Shown here piece after piece: positions 8,850 to 15,157 of a DNA stretch of 15,157 nucleotides. Position 1 is the stretch's first letter. Every line of letters begins with the position of its first letter. The notes under the pieces are model-generated. The model was given only the letters and a program-made list of their open reading frames with translations. It had not been told where the DNA came from and did no database searches. A program made the position numbers and the translations under genes. This DNA comes from JBFHNV01 sp965365655 (GTDB lineage Bacteria > Pseudomonadota > Gammaproteobacteria > HK1): the NCBI GenBank assembly GCA_965365655.1, contig CBDUCN010000104.1:1-15157 (forward strand). Reading direction: 5' to 3'.

Positions 8850-9956
8850 TCAACCCACGTACTCCACGACCTCGAGCCCGAACCCGGACAGCGCCTGCAG
8901 GCGCTTGGGCGAGCTCAGCACGCGCATGCGGCGCACCCCGAGGTCGAGCAGGATCTGAGCGCCGACGCCGTACGTGCGCAGCACCTCGGTCGGCTCCTGC
9001 GCCGGCAGCACCTCGCCCGAATCCTCCCTGGCCCAGGTCTGCACGCGCCGAACCAGCTCCTCCGGGGGCTCGTCGTGACGCAGGATCACGACCACGCCGG
9101 CGCCGGCCTTGTCCACCCGCGCGAGCGCGTCGCCCACCGCCCATCCGCAGCCGTCGCGCTCGCTGTGCGTGAGGTCGCACAGCGAGTCCTGCACGTGCAC
9201 GCGCACGAGGGTGGGCTGCTCGCCGTCGGTTTCGCCGCGCACCAGCGCGAGGTGCACGGCGCCCGTCACGCTCTCCTGGTAGGTCACGAGGCGGAATGCG
9301 CCGAAGCGGGTGGGCAGCGCGCACTCGCCGATGCGCGTCACCGTCTTCTCGTTGAGCATGCGGTACGTGATGAGATCGGCGATGGTGCCGATCTTGAGGT
9401 CGTGGTGGGCGGCGAAGCGCTCCAGCTCGGGGCGCCGCGCCATGCTGCCGTCCTCGTTGAGGATCTCCACCAGCACCGCCGCCGGCTCCAGGCCGGCCAG
9501 GCGTGCGAGGTCGCAGCCGGCCTCGGTGTGCCCGGCCCGCGAGAGAACGCCGCCCGGCTCGCACTGCAGCGGGAAGATGTGGCCCGGCTGCACGACGTCG
9601 CTCGCGCGCGCGTCGGCCGCCACCGCGTCGCGGATGGTCTTCGCCCGGTCGGCGGCGGAGATGCCGGTGGTCACGCCGCGTGCGGCGTCGATCGACACCG
9701 TGAACTTGGTGCGGTGCGCCTCGCGGTTGTCCGACACCATCAGGCTGAGCCCGAGGCGCTCGCAGCGCTCGCGGGTCAGCGGCATGCAGATCAGGCCGCG
9801 CCCGAACTTGCTCATGAAGTTGACGGCTTCCGGCGTGACCAGCTCCGCCGGCATGATCAGGTCGCCCTCGTTCTCGCGATCCTCGTCGTCCACCAGCACC
9901 ACCATCCGGCCCTGGCGGAATTCCTCGATCAGGTCGTCGGTGCTGTGGAAGGTCAT
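8850..9956 (-). CDS. ribBA: 3,4-dihydroxy-2-butanone 4-phosphate synthase with degenerate GTP cyclohydrolase II domain
   Basis: The product has 368 residues. The N-terminal RibB domain (about 1-203) converts ribulose 5-phosphate to 3,4-dihydroxy-2-butanone 4-phosphate plus formate. Its acidic loop DDEDRENEGDL (23-33), GHIFPL (125-130) and HTEAGCDL (143-150) are intact. The C-terminal half (about 207-368) has the RibA fold pattern, but the zinc motif normally HSEC-x10-CDC reads HVQDSLCDLTHSERDGCG (254-271), keeping only one of three aligned cysteines. The later GRxIGL catalytic region is replaced by HDEPPEELVRRV. It should therefore not be a cyclohydrolase, a condition known for RibBA-like proteins of several Gammaproteobacteria; a separate RibA is expected elsewhere. 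I chose ATG 9956, where the RibB fold begins; GTG 9968, four codons earlier, is possible. The 118 bases up to ribE hold no other recognisable feature. Confidence 0.94.
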   Translation of the reverse strand: MTFHSTDDLIEEFRQGRMVVLVDDEDRENEGDLIMPAELVTPEAVNFMSKFGRGLICMPLTRERCERLGLSLMVSDNREAHRTKFTVSIDAARGVTTGISAADRAKTIRDAVAADARASDVVQPGHIFPLQCEPGGVLSRAGHTEAGCDLARLAGLEPAAVLVEILNEDGSMARRPELERFAAHHDLKIGTIADLITYRMLNEKTVTRIGECALPTRFGAFRLVTYQESVTGAVHLALVRGETDGEQPTLVRVHVQDSLCDLTHSERDGCGWAVGDALARVDKAGAGVVVILRHDEPPEELVRRVQTWAREDSGEVLPAQEPTEVLRTYGVGAQILLDLGVRRMRVLSSPKRLQALSGFGLEVVEYVG

Positions 9957-10074
9957 GGTCGTCGTCACGGGGCGTGGCGTGGGGCGGTGGCGCCGGCGCG
10001 CCGCGCGGGATGGCCGGGCGCGCATTCTGCACGCCGCGGCGCGGCCCGGCAAAGGCGGCCCGCCGGGGCTCGGG

Positions 10075-10677
10075 TCACGGCGCCTCGCGCGCCGCCAGCA
10101 GTCGCTCCAGGTAGCGCGCCACCAGGTCCACCTCGATGTTCACCGCGCGCCCCGGCGCGAAGCCGGACAGGGTGGTCTGCTCGAGCGTGTGCGGCACCAG
10201 GTTGACGCCGAAGCTCGCGCCGTCCACCTCGTTCACGGTGAGGCTCACCCCGTCCACGCACACCGAGCCCTTGCGTGCGAGATAGCGCGCGAGCGCGTCC
10301 GGCACCCGGAATGTCATGCGTACCGAGCGCGCGTCGTCGTCGCGGGCCAGCACCTCGCCCACGCCGTCCACGTGGCCGCTCACCAGGTGCCCGCCGAGCG
10401 GGGTGGCCGGGGTCAGCGCCGGCTCCAGGTTCACCGCGTCCCCGGGCGCGAGGCCGCCGAGGGTGGTGCACGCGAGCGTCTCGTTGGAGACGTCCGCGGC
10501 GAACCCGCCCCCGGGCAGCGCGACCGCGGTGAGGCATACGCCGCTGACCGCGATGGAGTCGCCGAGGCGGACCGACGACAGGTCCAGTCCCGGGGTCTCG
10601 ACGTGCAGGCGGCGGTCCTCGCCCCGTTCCTCGCTGCGCGCGAGGGTGCCCACGCTCTGGATGATTCCGGTGAACAT
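10075..10677 (-). CDS. ribE: Riboflavin synthase (alpha chain)
   Basis: The enzyme dismutates two 6,7-dimethyl-8-ribityllumazine molecules into riboflavin and 5-amino-6-ribitylaminouracil. The product has 200 residues with the expected two tandem lumazine-binding barrels. Barrel one starts MFTGIIQSVG and carries SGVCLTA (45-51) and SNETL (64-68). Barrel two follows PLGGHLVSGHVDGVGEV (93-109) and carries DGVSLTVNEV (142-151) and PHTLEQTTL (162-170). The start is ATG 10677, preceded by AAGGAG 11 bases upstream, the clearest ribosome-binding site in the riboflavin group. It lies 26 bases after ribD. The gene is called ribC or ribE in different nomenclatures. Confidence 0.97.
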   Translation of the reverse strand: MFTGIIQSVGTLARSEERGEDRRLHVETPGLDLSSVRLGDSIAVSGVCLTAVALPGGGFAADVSNETLACTTLGGLAPGDAVNLEPALTPATPLGGHLVSGHVDGVGEVLARDDDARSVRMTFRVPDALARYLARKGSVCVDGVSLTVNEVDGASFGVNLVPHTLEQTTLSGFAPGRAVNIEVDLVARYLERLLAAREAP

Positions 10678-10703
10678 GTTGCGTGATTCTCCTTGGCACG
10701 GCC

Positions 10704-11852
10704 TCAGGCGGCGCGACCCGGGGGCGTTCCCGACAGCGGCCGCGCGCGCAGGCGCAGGTCGCCGCCCACCTCGCGCACCTCGATCAGCTCCAGGCGCAGC
10801 TGCTGCGACATGCGTTCGAGGCCGGGCAGCACCAGCAGCGGCCGCGCGCGGTCGCCGAGCAGCGTGGGCGCGAGGTAGACCACGAGCTCGTCGACGAGTC
10901 CCGCCTGCACGAACGCCCCGGCGAGGGTGGGGCCGGCCTCGACCAGCACGTCGTTGACCTCCCGCGCCGCGAGCACCTCGAGCAGCGCGGGCAGCGCGGG
11001 TCGCGCGCCGGCCCCTTCGACGAGCAGCAGCTCCGCGCGCGCGCGCAGCTCCCCGCTGTACGCGCCGGGTTCCCGCGCGCCGACCACCAGCACGCTACCG
11101 TCGCGCGCCAGGGTCTGCGCCGACGCCGGCGTGCGGAAGCCCGAATCCATGATCACGCGCAGCGGCTGGCGCACCGGCTCCACCAGGTCGCGCGCCTCGC
11201 CGTCCATGTCCTCGGGCCGCACGTCCAGCCCCGGGTCGTCGGCCAGCACGGTGCCGATGCCGGTGACCACGGCACCGCTCAGCGCGCGCCAGTGCTGCAC
11301 GTCGCGGCGGGCGTCCGGACCGGTGATCCAGCGGCTGGCGCCGCTCGCCATCGCGGTGCGCCCGTCCAGGCTCATCGCGAGCTTCACCCGCACCCAGGGG
11401 CGGCCGCGCAGCATGCGCGAGCGGAATCCCGGGTTCAGGGCCTGCGCCTCGGCCTCCAGCAGCCCGCAGGCGACCTCCACGCCGCCCGCCTCGAGCTCGC
11501 GCAAGCCGCGCCCCGCGACCGCGGGGTTCGGGTCCTCCATCGCCGCCACCACGCGCTTCACGCCGGCCTCCAGCAGCGCCCGGGTGCACGGCGGCGTGCG
11601 CCCGGTGTGGCAGCACGGCTCCAGGGTCACGTACGCGGTCGCGCCGCGGGCCGACTCGCCGGCGGCGTCCAGCGCCCGCGCCTCGGCGTGCGCCTCGCCG
11701 GCGCGGGCGTGGAACCCTTCGCCCACCACGGCGCCGTCGCGCACCAGCACGCAGCCCACCTGCGGGTTCGGCGCCGCGCGGTAACGCCCGCGCGCGGCCA
11801 GCTCCAGGGCGCGGCGCATGTGCGCCTGCTCGTCGCGGCTGAAGGCTGTCAT
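10704..11852 (-). CDS. ribD: Bifunctional diaminohydroxyphosphoribosylaminopyrimidine deaminase / 5-amino-6-(5-phosphoribosylamino)uracil reductase
   Basis: RibD performs the second and third steps of riboflavin synthesis, deamination and NADPH-dependent side-chain reduction. The product has 382 residues (E. coli 367). The N-terminal cytidine-deaminase-like domain (about 1-145) has PNPQVGCVLV (28-37), zinc ligand H55 and catalytic E57 in HAEA (55-58), and TLEPCCHTGRTPPC (76-89) with the zinc cysteines. The reductase domain (about 150-375) begins RPWVRVKLAMSLDGRTA and contains WITG, the GIGTVLADDPGLDVR segment and LVEAGPTLAGAF. The start is at 11852, 25 bases after the nrdR stop. The last residues, GTPPGRAA, are not conserved. 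Confidence 0.97.
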   Translation of the reverse strand: MTAFSRDEQAHMRRALELAARGRYRAAPNPQVGCVLVRDGAVVGEGFHARAGEAHAEARALDAAGESARGATAYVTLEPCCHTGRTPPCTRALLEAGVKRVVAAMEDPNPAVAGRGLRELEAGGVEVACGLLEAEAQALNPGFRSRMLRGRPWVRVKLAMSLDGRTAMASGASRWITGPDARRDVQHWRALSGAVVTGIGTVLADDPGLDVRPEDMDGEARDLVEPVRQPLRVIMDSGFRTPASAQTLARDGSVLVVGAREPGAYSGELRARAELLLVEGAGARPALPALLEVLAAREVNDVLVEAGPTLAGAFVQAGLVDELVVYLAPTLLGDRARPLLVLPGLERMSQQLRLELIEVREVGGDLRLRARPLSGTPPGRAA

Positions 11853-11877
11853 GGGTCCGGGGCGCCGCGGGCGCGCG

Positions 11878-12378
11878 CTACTCGCCCGGGATCAGCGGGA
11901 TCTGGTCGCGGCGCTGCTCGGGCGTGGGCTCCGCTTCCAGGCGCTCGATCTCCTCGCGGAACGCGTTCACGTCCTGGAAGCTGCGGTACACCGACGCGAA
12001 GCGAACGTAGGCCACCTGATCGAGGCCGCGCAGCTCGTGCATGACCCGCTCGCCCACCGTGCGCGAGCGCACCTCGCGTTCCCCGCGCGCCATCAGCCAG
12101 TGCCGGATGCGCCCCAGCGCCGCCTCGATCCGGTCGGCGGCGACCGGGCGCTTCTCCAGCGCGCGCATCATGCCGGCGCGCAGCTTCTGCTCGTCGAAGG
12201 GCACCGGGGTGCCGTCGCTCTTGATGATGCGCGGCAGGCTCAGCTCGGCGCGCTCGTAGGTGGTGAAGCGCTCCTTGCAGGACGGGCACTCGCGCCGGCG
12301 CCGGATCTGGTCGCCGTCGCCGACGAGCCGCGAATCCACGACCCGCGTGTCCTCATTCGAGCAGAAGGGGCAGTGCAT
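11878..12378 (-). CDS. nrdR: Transcriptional repressor NrdR
   Basis: NrdR represses ribonucleotide reductase genes in response to nucleotide state sensed by its ATP-cone. The product has 166 residues (E. coli 149), with a slightly extended acidic tail. The zinc-ribbon cysteines are C3, C6, C31 and C34 in MHCPFCSNEDTRVVDSR and ECPSCKERFTTYE. The ATP-cone (about 49-139) starts PRIIKSDGTPVPFDEQKL and ends YVRFASVYRSFQDV. I chose ATG 12378 because MHCPFC is the invariant family start; the frame is open upstream but is not protein-like. It heads the minus-strand string. Its likely -10 box sits only six bases before the ATG, implying a leaderless or near-leaderless mRNA. Confidence 0.97.
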   Translation of the reverse strand: MHCPFCSNEDTRVVDSRLVGDGDQIRRRRECPSCKERFTTYERAELSLPRIIKSDGTPVPFDEQKLRAGMMRALEKRPVAADRIEAALGRIRHWLMARGEREVRSRTVGERVMHELRGLDQVAYVRFASVYRSFQDVNAFREEIERLEAEPTPEQRRDQIPLIPGE

Positions 12379-12384
12379 GCGCAG

Positions 12385-12390
12385 ATTGTA
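12385..12390 (-). promoter_or_regulatory. Candidate -10 box for nrdR (TACAAT)
   Basis: On the minus strand TACAAT lies six bases before the nrdR ATG, preceded by GCAAAAAGAC, the only A-rich stretch in the intergenic region. Initiation at the usual distance would fall at or next to the A of the ATG. No convincing -35 hexamer is visible at 16-18 bases. The call is based on one hexamer and its position. Confidence 0.45.
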
Positions 12391-12434
12391 GTCTTTTTGC
12401 GGTTCCGGGCACCGCGCGGCGGCGGCCGGGCCGG

Positions 12435-12440
12435 TATCAT
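12435..12440 (+). promoter_or_regulatory. Candidate -10 box for the rightward gene string (TATCAT)
   Basis: TATCAT, preceded by CCGG, stands out in a strongly GC-rich stretch about 65 bases upstream of the first plus-strand gene. No -35 match is seen at standard spacing. An AGGAG (12489-12493) follows 12 bases before ATG 12506. With the nrdR -10 box about 45 bases away on the other strand, the divergent promoters would nearly abut. Confidence 0.4.
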
Positions 12441-12505
12441 CGGGCGGCGGTGACGATGCAACGCCCGCGCCGCGCGCGGCGCAACAGCAGGAGTGCTTGG
12501 CAGCG

Positions 12506-12847
12506 ATGAAGGTACGCGACCTGATCGACCACTGGGAGCAGAACGCGGCGGAGCCGTTGACGGTGGAGGAGTACCGGCTGCGGCTGCCGGTCGAGGACGC
12601 CGCCCGGCTGCGCGCGCTGGCCGAGATGTACCCGCGCCGCGGCGTCGGCGACCTGATCACGGACCTGCTGCACGCCGCACTGAACGAGGTGGAGGCCACG
12701 CTGCCGTACGAGCAGGGCACGCGGGTGGTCGCGGAGGACGACCAGGGCGACCCGATCTACGAGGACGCGGGCCCCGCAGCCCGCTTCCGCCAGCTCGCCG
12801 CGCGTTTCCACGAGGAGATGCTGGAGGCGTCGCGCGGGCGCGGGTGA
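12506..12847 (+). CDS. Small conserved gammaproteobacterial protein (sometimes annotated 'pilin assembly protein')
   Basis: The product has 113 residues starting MKVRDLIDHWEQNAAEPLT and is soluble and acidic. The sequence contains a segment resembling a domain that resists unfolding (RLPVEDAARLRALAEMYP) and a DLITDLLHAALNEVEATLPY helix pair. A conserved-looking tail (VVAEDDQGDPIYEDAGPAARF) follows. I recognise this pattern from Pseudomonas-type proteins called pilin assembly protein, but I see no experimental basis for that name and no pilus genes nearby. No signal peptide or membrane segment is seen. ATG 12506 is preferred over TTG 12497, which is too close to the AGGAG. The stop overlaps the GTG of the following methyltransferase-like gene. 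Confidence 0.75.
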   Translation: MKVRDLIDHWEQNAAEPLTVEEYRLRLPVEDAARLRALAEMYPRRGVGDLITDLLHAALNEVEATLPYEQGTRVVAEDDQGDPIYEDAGPAARFRQLAARFHEEMLEASRGRG

Positions 12848-13443
12848 GCGTGCGCCCGCCCTTCTCGCAGGCCTGCGAGAACAACAAGGCGCCGATCCTC
12901 GCGGTGCTGCGTGAGGCGCTGGCCGGCAGCCGTTCGGTGCTCGAGATCGGAACCGGCACCGGCCAGCACGCCGTGCACTTCGCGCCCGCGCTGCGTCACC
13001 TCGAGTGGCACACCAGCGATCTGCCCGCGAACCACCCGGGGATCCTGGCCTGGCTCGCCGCGCAACCGGCCCCGAACCTGCACCCGCCGCTCGCGCTGGA
13101 CGTGCGCCACCGGCCCTGGCCGGCGGTCGCCGCGGACGCGGTGTTCAGCGCGAACACCGCGCACATCATGCCGTGGCCCGCGGTGGAGGCGATGATCGGC
13201 GGCGCCGCCGGCCTGTTGCCGCCCGGCGGCCTGCTGTTGATCTACGGGCCGTTCCGCTACCGCGGCGAGCACACCGCGCCTAGCAACGCGGCCTTCGACG
13301 CGTCGCTGCGTCGCCAGGACCCGGCCATGGGCGTGCGCGACGCCGAGGCGCTGGACGACGTCGCGGCCCGCGCCGGACTCGCGCCGGCGGCGGACCACGC
13401 GATGCCGGCCAACAACCGCCTGCGGATCTGGCGCCGCGAGTGA
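12844..13443 (+). CDS. DUF938 family protein, SAM-dependent methyltransferase fold
   Basis: The product has 199 residues. The family's opening PFSQACENNKAPILAVL (6-22) is followed by the SAM-binding glycine loop VLEIGTGTGQHAVHFA (32-47), an acidic residue D59 ending the next strand, and FSANTAHIMPW (101-111). LLPPGGLLLIYGPFRYRGEH (124-143) and NNRLRIWRR near the end complete the pattern. This is the DUF938 group; substrate and reaction are unknown. The start is GTG 12844 within the preceding TGA (GTGA); GTG 12850 is an alternative two codons later. Its own TGA overlaps the GTG of the ABC ATPase gene. Confidence 0.88.
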   Translation: MSVRPPFSQACENNKAPILAVLREALAGSRSVLEIGTGTGQHAVHFAPALRHLEWHTSDLPANHPGILAWLAAQPAPNLHPPLALDVRHRPWPAVAADAVFSANTAHIMPWPAVEAMIGGAAGLLPPGGLLLIYGPFRYRGEHTAPSNAAFDASLRRQDPAMGVRDAEALDDVAARAGLAPAADHAMPANNRLRIWRRE

Positions 13444-14129
13444 TCCGGCTCGAGGGGGTCAGCAAGGGCTACCTGGAGGCCGGCCGCACGCGGCGCGTGC
13501 TCCGGGCAGTGGACCTCGAGGTCGCGCGCGGCGGCTTCGTGTGCGTGACCGGGCGCAGCGGCAGCGGCAAGTCGACGCTGCTCAACGTGATCAGCGGCAT
13601 CGACACGCCGGACGCGGGCCGGGTGATCGTGGACGGCGTGGACCTCGCGGCGCTCGCCGAGCGCGAGCGCACCCTGCACCGGCGCCGGCACATGGGCTTC
13701 GTGTTCCAGTTCTTCAACCTCGTGCCCACGCTGAGCGTGATCGAGAACGTGCGCATGCCGCTGGACCTCAACGGGCGACAGGACCGCGGCGCGGCCGCCG
13801 GCTGGCTGGAGCGGGTGGGCCTCGCGGAGCGCGCCCGCAGCTTCCCCGACACGCTGTCCGGCGGCGAGCAGCAGCGCGTCGCCATCGCCCGCGCGCTGGC
13901 CCACGACCCGGCGCTGCTGCTCGCGGACGAGCCCACCGGCAACCTCGACGCCCACACCGGCGAGCGGGTGCTCACCCTGCTCACCGAGCTGTGCCGAGAG
14001 CGCGGGACCACCCTGCTGGTGGTGAGCCACAGCGAGGAGGTGGTGCGCCGCGCCGACCGCGTCCTGGTGCTGGACGACGGCCAGCTGACCGCTCCGGATG
14101 GGATCCCTCCGGATGGTGTCAAGACTTGA
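13440..14129 (+). CDS. ABC transporter ATP-binding protein, LolD/MacB type
   Basis: The product has 229 residues. It shows Walker A GRSGSGKST (38-46), Q-loop FQFFNLVPTLSVIENV (89-104), signature LSGGEQQR (139-146), Walker B LLLADEP (159-165) followed by TGNLD, and switch histidine H197. The Q-loop and TGNLD wording place it in the LolD/MacB/FtsE-like group that powers FtsX-type permeases, such as the next gene. Such systems work as mechanotransmitters on envelope substrates; the substrate here is not evident. The protein normally ends near DDGQL; here a tail TAPDGIPPDGVKT is added, encoded by a 15-base tandem duplication that runs into a short palindrome. The start is GTG 13440, overlapping the upstream TGA. 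Confidence 0.95.
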   Translation: MIRLEGVSKGYLEAGRTRRVLRAVDLEVARGGFVCVTGRSGSGKSTLLNVISGIDTPDAGRVIVDGVDLAALAERERTLHRRRHMGFVFQFFNLVPTLSVIENVRMPLDLNGRQDRGAAAGWLERVGLAERARSFPDTLSGGEQQRVAIARALAHDPALLLADEPTGNLDAHTGERVLTLLTELCRERGTTLLVVSHSEEVVRRADRVLVLDDGQLTAPDGIPPDGVKT

Positions 14130-14161
14130 CCCCGTTGTTGCCGTTGACCCCATTGCTGCGG
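14091..14161. repeat. Tandem duplications and palindrome at the ATPase/permease junction
   Basis: Positions 14091-14120 are two 15-base units sharing CTCCGGATGG. GTCAAGACTTGAC (14118-14130) is an odd-centred palindrome covering the ATPase stop codon. Positions 14126-14161 are two 18-base units (TTGACCCCGTTGTTGCCG and a copy with three changes) encoding LTPLLP and LTPLLR at the permease start. The segment is less GC-rich than its flanks. Confidence 0.7.
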
Positions 14162-15157
14162 GCGGGGCTGCGGTTCCATCTGCACCGGCGCACGCAGCTC
14201 GCGCTGACCGTGCTCGGGGTCGCGCTCGGGGTCGCGGTCGTGGCGGCGATGCATCTCGCGATCGAGAGCGCGCGGCGGGGTTTCGAGCTCTCCAACGAGG
14301 CGGTGTTCGGGCGCGTGACGCACACCCTCGAGGCGGGGCCGGCGGGGCTGGACGAGGCGCTGTACACGCGCCTTCGCCTCGCGCTGCCGGACATCGCGGC
14401 GGCGCCGGTGGTGAGCGGGCGCGTCAGTCCGGAGGGCGTGTCCGGCGGGCTGACCCTGCTCGGCGTGGATCCGTTCGCCGAGGGGCCGTTCCGCCGCCAG
14501 TCGCCGGCGCCCGGCCGTAGTGGCGCGATCGCGGAGCTGCTCACCCGCCCGGGCGGCGTGCTCGCGAGCCCCGCCACCGCGGCGCGCCTCGGCGTCGCGC
14601 CCGGAGACCGGCTGGCGGTGCGCGCCGCCGGGCGTCCTCGCAGCCTCGTGCTGCTCGGGCTCGTGGAGCCGGACAGCGAGCTCGAGGCCGCGGGCCTCGA
14701 CGGCGTGCTGGTCGCGGACATCGCGACCGCCCAGGAGGTGCTCGGGCGGGTGGGCCGCCTCAGCCGCATCGACCTGAGGCTGCGGCCCGAGGACGCCGGT
14801 GGCGGCGAGGCCCTCGCCGGGGTGCGCGCGCTGATCCCGGACGGGGTGCAGGTGCGCGACGGGGCGGCGCGCGCCGGGGTGCGCCGGGAGATGACGCGCG
14901 CGTTCTACCTGAACCTGCACATGCTGAGCCTGCTGGCGCTGGTGGTGGGTCTGTTCATCGTCTACAACGCGATGACCTTCGCGGTGGTGCAGCGCCGGGT
15001 CCTGATCGGCACGCTGCGCGCGGTGGGCGTCACCCGCCGAGAGGTGCTCGCGATGGTGATCGCGGAGGCCGCCGTGCTGGGCGCCGCCGCGACGGCGGTG
15101 GGCCTGCCGCTGGGCATCGCGCTGGCGCGCCACCTGCTGGGTCTGATCACGCGCACG
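14126..15157 (+). CDS. ABC transporter permease, FtsX/MacB-type (5' part, runs off window)
   Basis: The frame is open for 344 codons to the last base of the window. A first membrane segment (about 25-46, LALTVLGVALGVAVVAAMHL) is followed by a long extracytoplasmic MacB-type domain (about 47-260) containing GVLASPATAARLGVAPGDRL. A second membrane segment begins near 262 (LHMLSLLALVVGLFIVYNAM). The cytoplasmic loop RRVLIGTLRAVGVTRREVL, typical of FtsX-family coupling to the ATPase, precedes a third hydrophobic segment near 310-335. A fourth segment is expected beyond the edge. Together with the adjacent ATPase it forms an envelope ABC system of unknown substrate. The start is uncertain. TTG 14126 overlaps the ATPase stop (TTGA), but the first 12 residues are an 18-base tandem duplication, so TTG 14144 or a later start is also possible. 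Confidence 0.85.
   Translation, partial: MTPLLPLTPLLRAGLRFHLHRRTQLALTVLGVALGVAVVAAMHLAIESARRGFELSNEAVFGRVTHTLEAGPAGLDEALYTRLRLALPDIAAAPVVSGRVSPEGVSGGLTLLGVDPFAEGPFRRQSPAPGRSGAIAELLTRPGGVLASPATAARLGVAPGDRLAVRAAGRPRSLVLLGLVEPDSELEAAGLDGVLVADIATAQEVLGRVGRLSRIDLRLRPEDAGGGEALAGVRALIPDGVQVRDGAARAGVRREMTRAFYLNLHMLSLLALVVGLFIVYNAMTFAVVQRRVLIGTLRAVGVTRREVLAMVIAEAAVLGAAATAVGLPLGIALARHLLGLITRT

Noticed and set aside
12379..12505. FMN riboswitch ahead of the riboflavin genes
   Set aside because: The region before nrdR and the gaps before ribD, ribE, ribBA and ribH are too short or lack the conserved RFN stem pattern.

Overview
The window is very GC-rich (about three quarters G+C by eye) and gene-dense. 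It looks chromosomal and gammaproteobacterial. A mutH-type mismatch-repair endonuclease is essentially confined to Dam-methylating Gammaproteobacteria. The nrdR-ribD-ribE-ribBA-ribH-nusB-(thiL-pgpA) order is the usual one in Proteobacteria, and a CbrA/CbrB two-component pair with a small CbrX-like protein is best known from Pseudomonas and relatives. I cannot name the genus.

Layout. Two oppositely transcribed gene strings diverge from a control region at about 12379-12505. Leftward (minus strand) runs nrdR, ribD, ribE, ribBA, ribH, nusB. Next comes an 80-base gap filled mostly by a near-perfect hairpin, then cbrX-like, cbrA-like, cbrB-like, thiL (degenerate long form), pgpA, a lytic transglycosylase, a second short ThiL-like N-terminal-domain protein, and mutH. 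Rightward (plus strand) runs a small conserved protein, a DUF938 methyltransferase-fold protein, an ABC ATPase and the 5' part of its FtsX/MacB-type permease, which runs off the window. Many junctions are four-base GTGA overlaps (GTG start inside TGA stop), so translational coupling is pervasive. The first ~49 bases may hold the tail of a convergent plus-strand gene.

Function. The right half of the minus-strand string makes riboflavin: RibD, RibE, RibBA (whose GTP cyclohydrolase II half is degenerate) and RibH. It also encodes the ribonucleotide-reductase repressor NrdR and the antitermination factor NusB. The cbrXAB block sits between nusB and thiL, two genes that are normally adjacent. It encodes a transporter-fused sensor kinase and a sigma-54 activator.

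Main discovery. Thiamine-monophosphate kinase appears as two proteins with complementary loss of active-site motifs. The 303-residue protein keeps TDxLVxGVHF, NLSD, DLSDGL and GDDYEL but has lost GDDAALL and GGDTT. The 143-residue protein, two genes downstream, keeps exactly GDDAALL and GGDTT but has lost the TDT and NLSD aspartates and has no C-terminal domain. Each acidic motif thus survives once across the pair, which suggests an obligate heteromeric ThiL. This is an inference from reading the sequence and has not been tested.
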